Shown piece after piece: positions 62,396 through 64,000 of a stretch of 64,000 bases of DNA. The stretch spans positions 6,179,001 to 6,243,000 of the forward strand of contig NZ_CP095855.1 of NCBI RefSeq assembly GCF_023100805.1. Reading direction: 5' to 3'. Made by a program: the position numbers and the translations under genes. The notes under the pieces are model-generated. The model saw only the letters and a program-made list of their open reading frames with translations. It ran no database searches and was not told the DNA's origin. Positions within the stretch are counted from its first letter, which is position 1. Every line of letters begins with the position of its first letter. Origin of the DNA: Chitinophaga filiformis (GTDB lineage Bacteria; Bacteroidota; Bacteroidia; Chitinophagales; Chitinophagaceae).

Positions 62396-64000
62396 TCACC
62401 GATAATGACAATATCATTATTAGCAACCTTCGGATCGAGCGAGAGTATAGCGCCCTTGGATATACTGAAATTCTAGAGAAGTTTCGGCTCCGCTTTGCGG
62501 AAGATGAAAAGTTTCTGAAAGTGAATCAGCGTCCACACAAAGGAGGTTGGGTTCTGTACATGTCAGTAGTAGTGACTGAGATAGAAGCATTGTTGGTACA
62601 GATCGTTCCATACCTGGCCAAAACCAATTTATCCTTTGATGTTGCAAAATCTCCTGCAATAGTCCGCGCCCTATTTGCTGGCTTTTATGGATATGATATG
62701 ATCGGAAAAATCATCACTATTTACCCTGATGAAAATGACATTTGCCAACTGGCCGCGACCTTAATTAAGCTTACCAGTGGATTTAGAGGACCTATTATTC
62801 CAACAGCATTCCACATAAAAGGTCTCGTGCATGCCAATATAGTAGACAACAGCAAGGAAAGCAACGTATCAACAAATGGTATGGATACAGCCGCCACTGA
62901 TTGTATCAATGTACCTGGCGTTCTGGTGGCCCGGCAACTTACATGGCCGTTTATTTCCATTACTGCGCCTCCAGCCATTAAGAAACAGAAAATATTAGCC
63001 AAAAGGTACCTAATTGATAAAATTTTAAAAAACGACGCTAAGGGACGGGTGATGAAGGTCCTGGATCTCAGGTCACTTAGATACCGAGTGGTTAAGGAAG
63101 GAATAAAATACATGTCCTATGATTACGCCGGCAGAGACGTTACGGACAGACTCCTCTGGCAATTTGAGATGCACAAGCGACTATCCCAAATTATTCCCGC
63201 TCCGGATGCTTACGCTCTTTTTGAAGAATCCGGAAATTATTACCTGGTGATTGATTTTAAAAAGGGTATGCCATTGAGCCAGTATATTGATGAAAGCTAT
63301 GCTTTAGGCCATTGTTCAACCTTGCCATCAGACGTGTGGGAAAACATATTAAATGCTTTAAAGTCAATCCTGCTGTTGTTGATTAAGCTTCACTCTAACG
63401 GCTACATATTCAGGGATGTGAATCCAAGAAACTTTCTTATTGACAGACCTCACTGCGTCACGTGTACTGACTTTGAGTTGACTTATCATATTGATACGGG
63501 TAAACCATCTCCTCCTTTTGAACTTGGAACGCCTGGTTATATGTCGCCCGAACAAAATGAAGGTGCTACGCCGACAGTACAGCAGGACATTTATGGCGTC
63601 GGAGGGCTGATGGTCCGGTGTTTGACCGGAATATCACCTATGGCATTTGATCTGGACAATATAGATGCACTACGGAAACAACTCAGCTTTCACATGGGCC
63701 CCAACCAGGCGAGCCTGGTAAGTCAATGCTTCTCCCCGGTTGCTGAACACCGGCCAACGCTATCCGGTATCGCTGCCGCTGTGAATACATGGCCGAATAA
63801 TTACTTTAGCCCGGCGATGTTTAACATGGGTAAACCAAATCCTGAACAAGTGAGATCAGTTATTCAGCATGCTATTGCGGGATTGACCAGTAGAAAAGTA
63901 GTGAATTCTGAAAAGTTGTGGGTTTCAAAATCTAGTGATGCAGCCGGTATCCATCCAAATGAAGTTGCTGAAACCGTAATATCACCAGACCTCTACCAGG
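62392..64000 (+). CDS. LanKC-like lanthipeptide synthetase, N-terminal 536 residues (cut by window)
   Basis: The frame starts ATGA-overlapped with the GT2 stop and is still open at the edge. An N-terminal lyase-like region of class III/IV synthetases is seen at about 30-155 (QRPHKGGWVLYMSVV, IVPYLAKTNLSFDV, GKIITIYPDEND). A kinase-like domain follows (about 205-470): Lys235 in RVVKEGIKYM, the catalytic loop FRDVNPRNFLI (Asp342, Asn347), Asp360 in DFE in place of DFG, and GTPGYMSPEQ. From about 475 text like that before a LanC cyclase begins (VIQHAIAGLTSRK). Such enzymes phosphorylate and dehydrate Ser/Thr, then cyclise. The zinc-binding cyclase part is not in the window, so activity is not proven. 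Codon use fits the operon. Confidence 0.85.
   Translation, partial: MITDNDNIIISNLRIEREYSALGYTEILEKFRLRFAEDEKFLKVNQRPHKGGWVLYMSVVVTEIEALLVQIVPYLAKTNLSFDVAKSPAIVRALFAGFYGYDMIGKIITIYPDENDICQLAATLIKLTSGFRGPIIPTAFHIKGLVHANIVDNSKESNVSTNGMDTAATDCINVPGVLVARQLTWPFISITAPPAIKKQKILAKRYLIDKILKNDAKGRVMKVLDLRSLRYRVVKEGIKYMSYDYAGRDVTDRLLWQFEMHKRLSQIIPAPDAYALFEESGNYYLVIDFKKGMPLSQYIDESYALGHCSTLPSDVWENILNALKSILLLLIKLHSNGYIFRDVNPRNFLIDRPHCVTCTDFELTYHIDTGKPSPPFELGTPGYMSPEQNEGATPTVQQDIYGVGGLMVRCLTGISPMAFDLDNIDALRKQLSFHMGPNQASLVSQCFSPVAEHRPTLSGIAAAVNTWPNNYFSPAMFNMGKPNPEQVRSVIQHAIAGLTSRKVVNSEKLWVSKSSDAAGIHPNEVAETVISPDLYQ

Noticed and set aside
1..64000. CRISPR arrays, rRNA and tRNA genes
   Set aside because: No regularly spaced repeats, rRNA cores or tRNA cloverleaf were noticed on either strand by eye; a tRNAscan or Infernal run would be decisive.

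Overview
The window reads as a chromosomal segment of a Bacteroidota member, most likely Chitinophaga or a close relative. The evidence is three ECF-sigma/FecR pairs, two SusC/SusD pairs with STN and carboxypeptidase-regulatory domains, a GH2 enzyme, a LytS/LytTR two-component pair, a Bacteroides-type tra/mob module, and A/T-rich leaders before start codons. No rRNA, tRNA or CRISPR array was seen.

Region 1 (1-22.6 kb) is nutrient uptake and cell-surface signalling. A minus-strand block runs sigma factor > coiled-coil membrane protein > FecR > SusC > SusD (SusD is cut by the left edge). Then come two paralogous small exported proteins flanking an S9 peptidase. A second sigma/FecR pair is divergent from a SusC > SusD > DUF4397-like lipoprotein > GH2 block, which ends at a clear terminator.

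Region 2 (22.8-29.3 kb) holds small unknown genes, a LytS-type histidine kinase with its LytTR regulator, and an IS110-family element. The transposase is split by a frameshift and is preceded by a strongly structured segment that could be a bridge RNA.

Region 3 (29.4-54.0 kb) is a conjugative module, almost entirely on the minus strand and visibly richer in G+C than its flanks. From right to left it holds two unknown genes, an inverted-repeat cluster that is a good oriT candidate, MobA, the MobB relaxase, a MobC/TraG-type coupling protein, two RteC-like regulators, TraE, TraF, TraG, three TraI-like paralogs, TraJ, TraK, TraL, TraM, TraN, accessory genes and a primase-polymerase-like protein, ending at a terminator. 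No integrase or excisionase is visible, so the true ends are unknown.

Region 4 (54.0-64.0 kb) begins with a degraded stretch, then a sigma/FecR pair with no SusC, then an AraC-type DNA-binding stub. A tightly packed plus-strand operon follows: a TPR-like protein, a multi-membrane GT-C-like protein, a second TPR-like protein, a GT2 glycosyltransferase carrying the same TPR-like domain, and the first 536 residues of a LanKC-like lanthipeptide synthetase (lyase-like and kinase-like domains visible, cyclase beyond the edge). This looks like a glycosylated-RiPP system and is the most novel part of the window. No convincing precursor peptide lies inside it.
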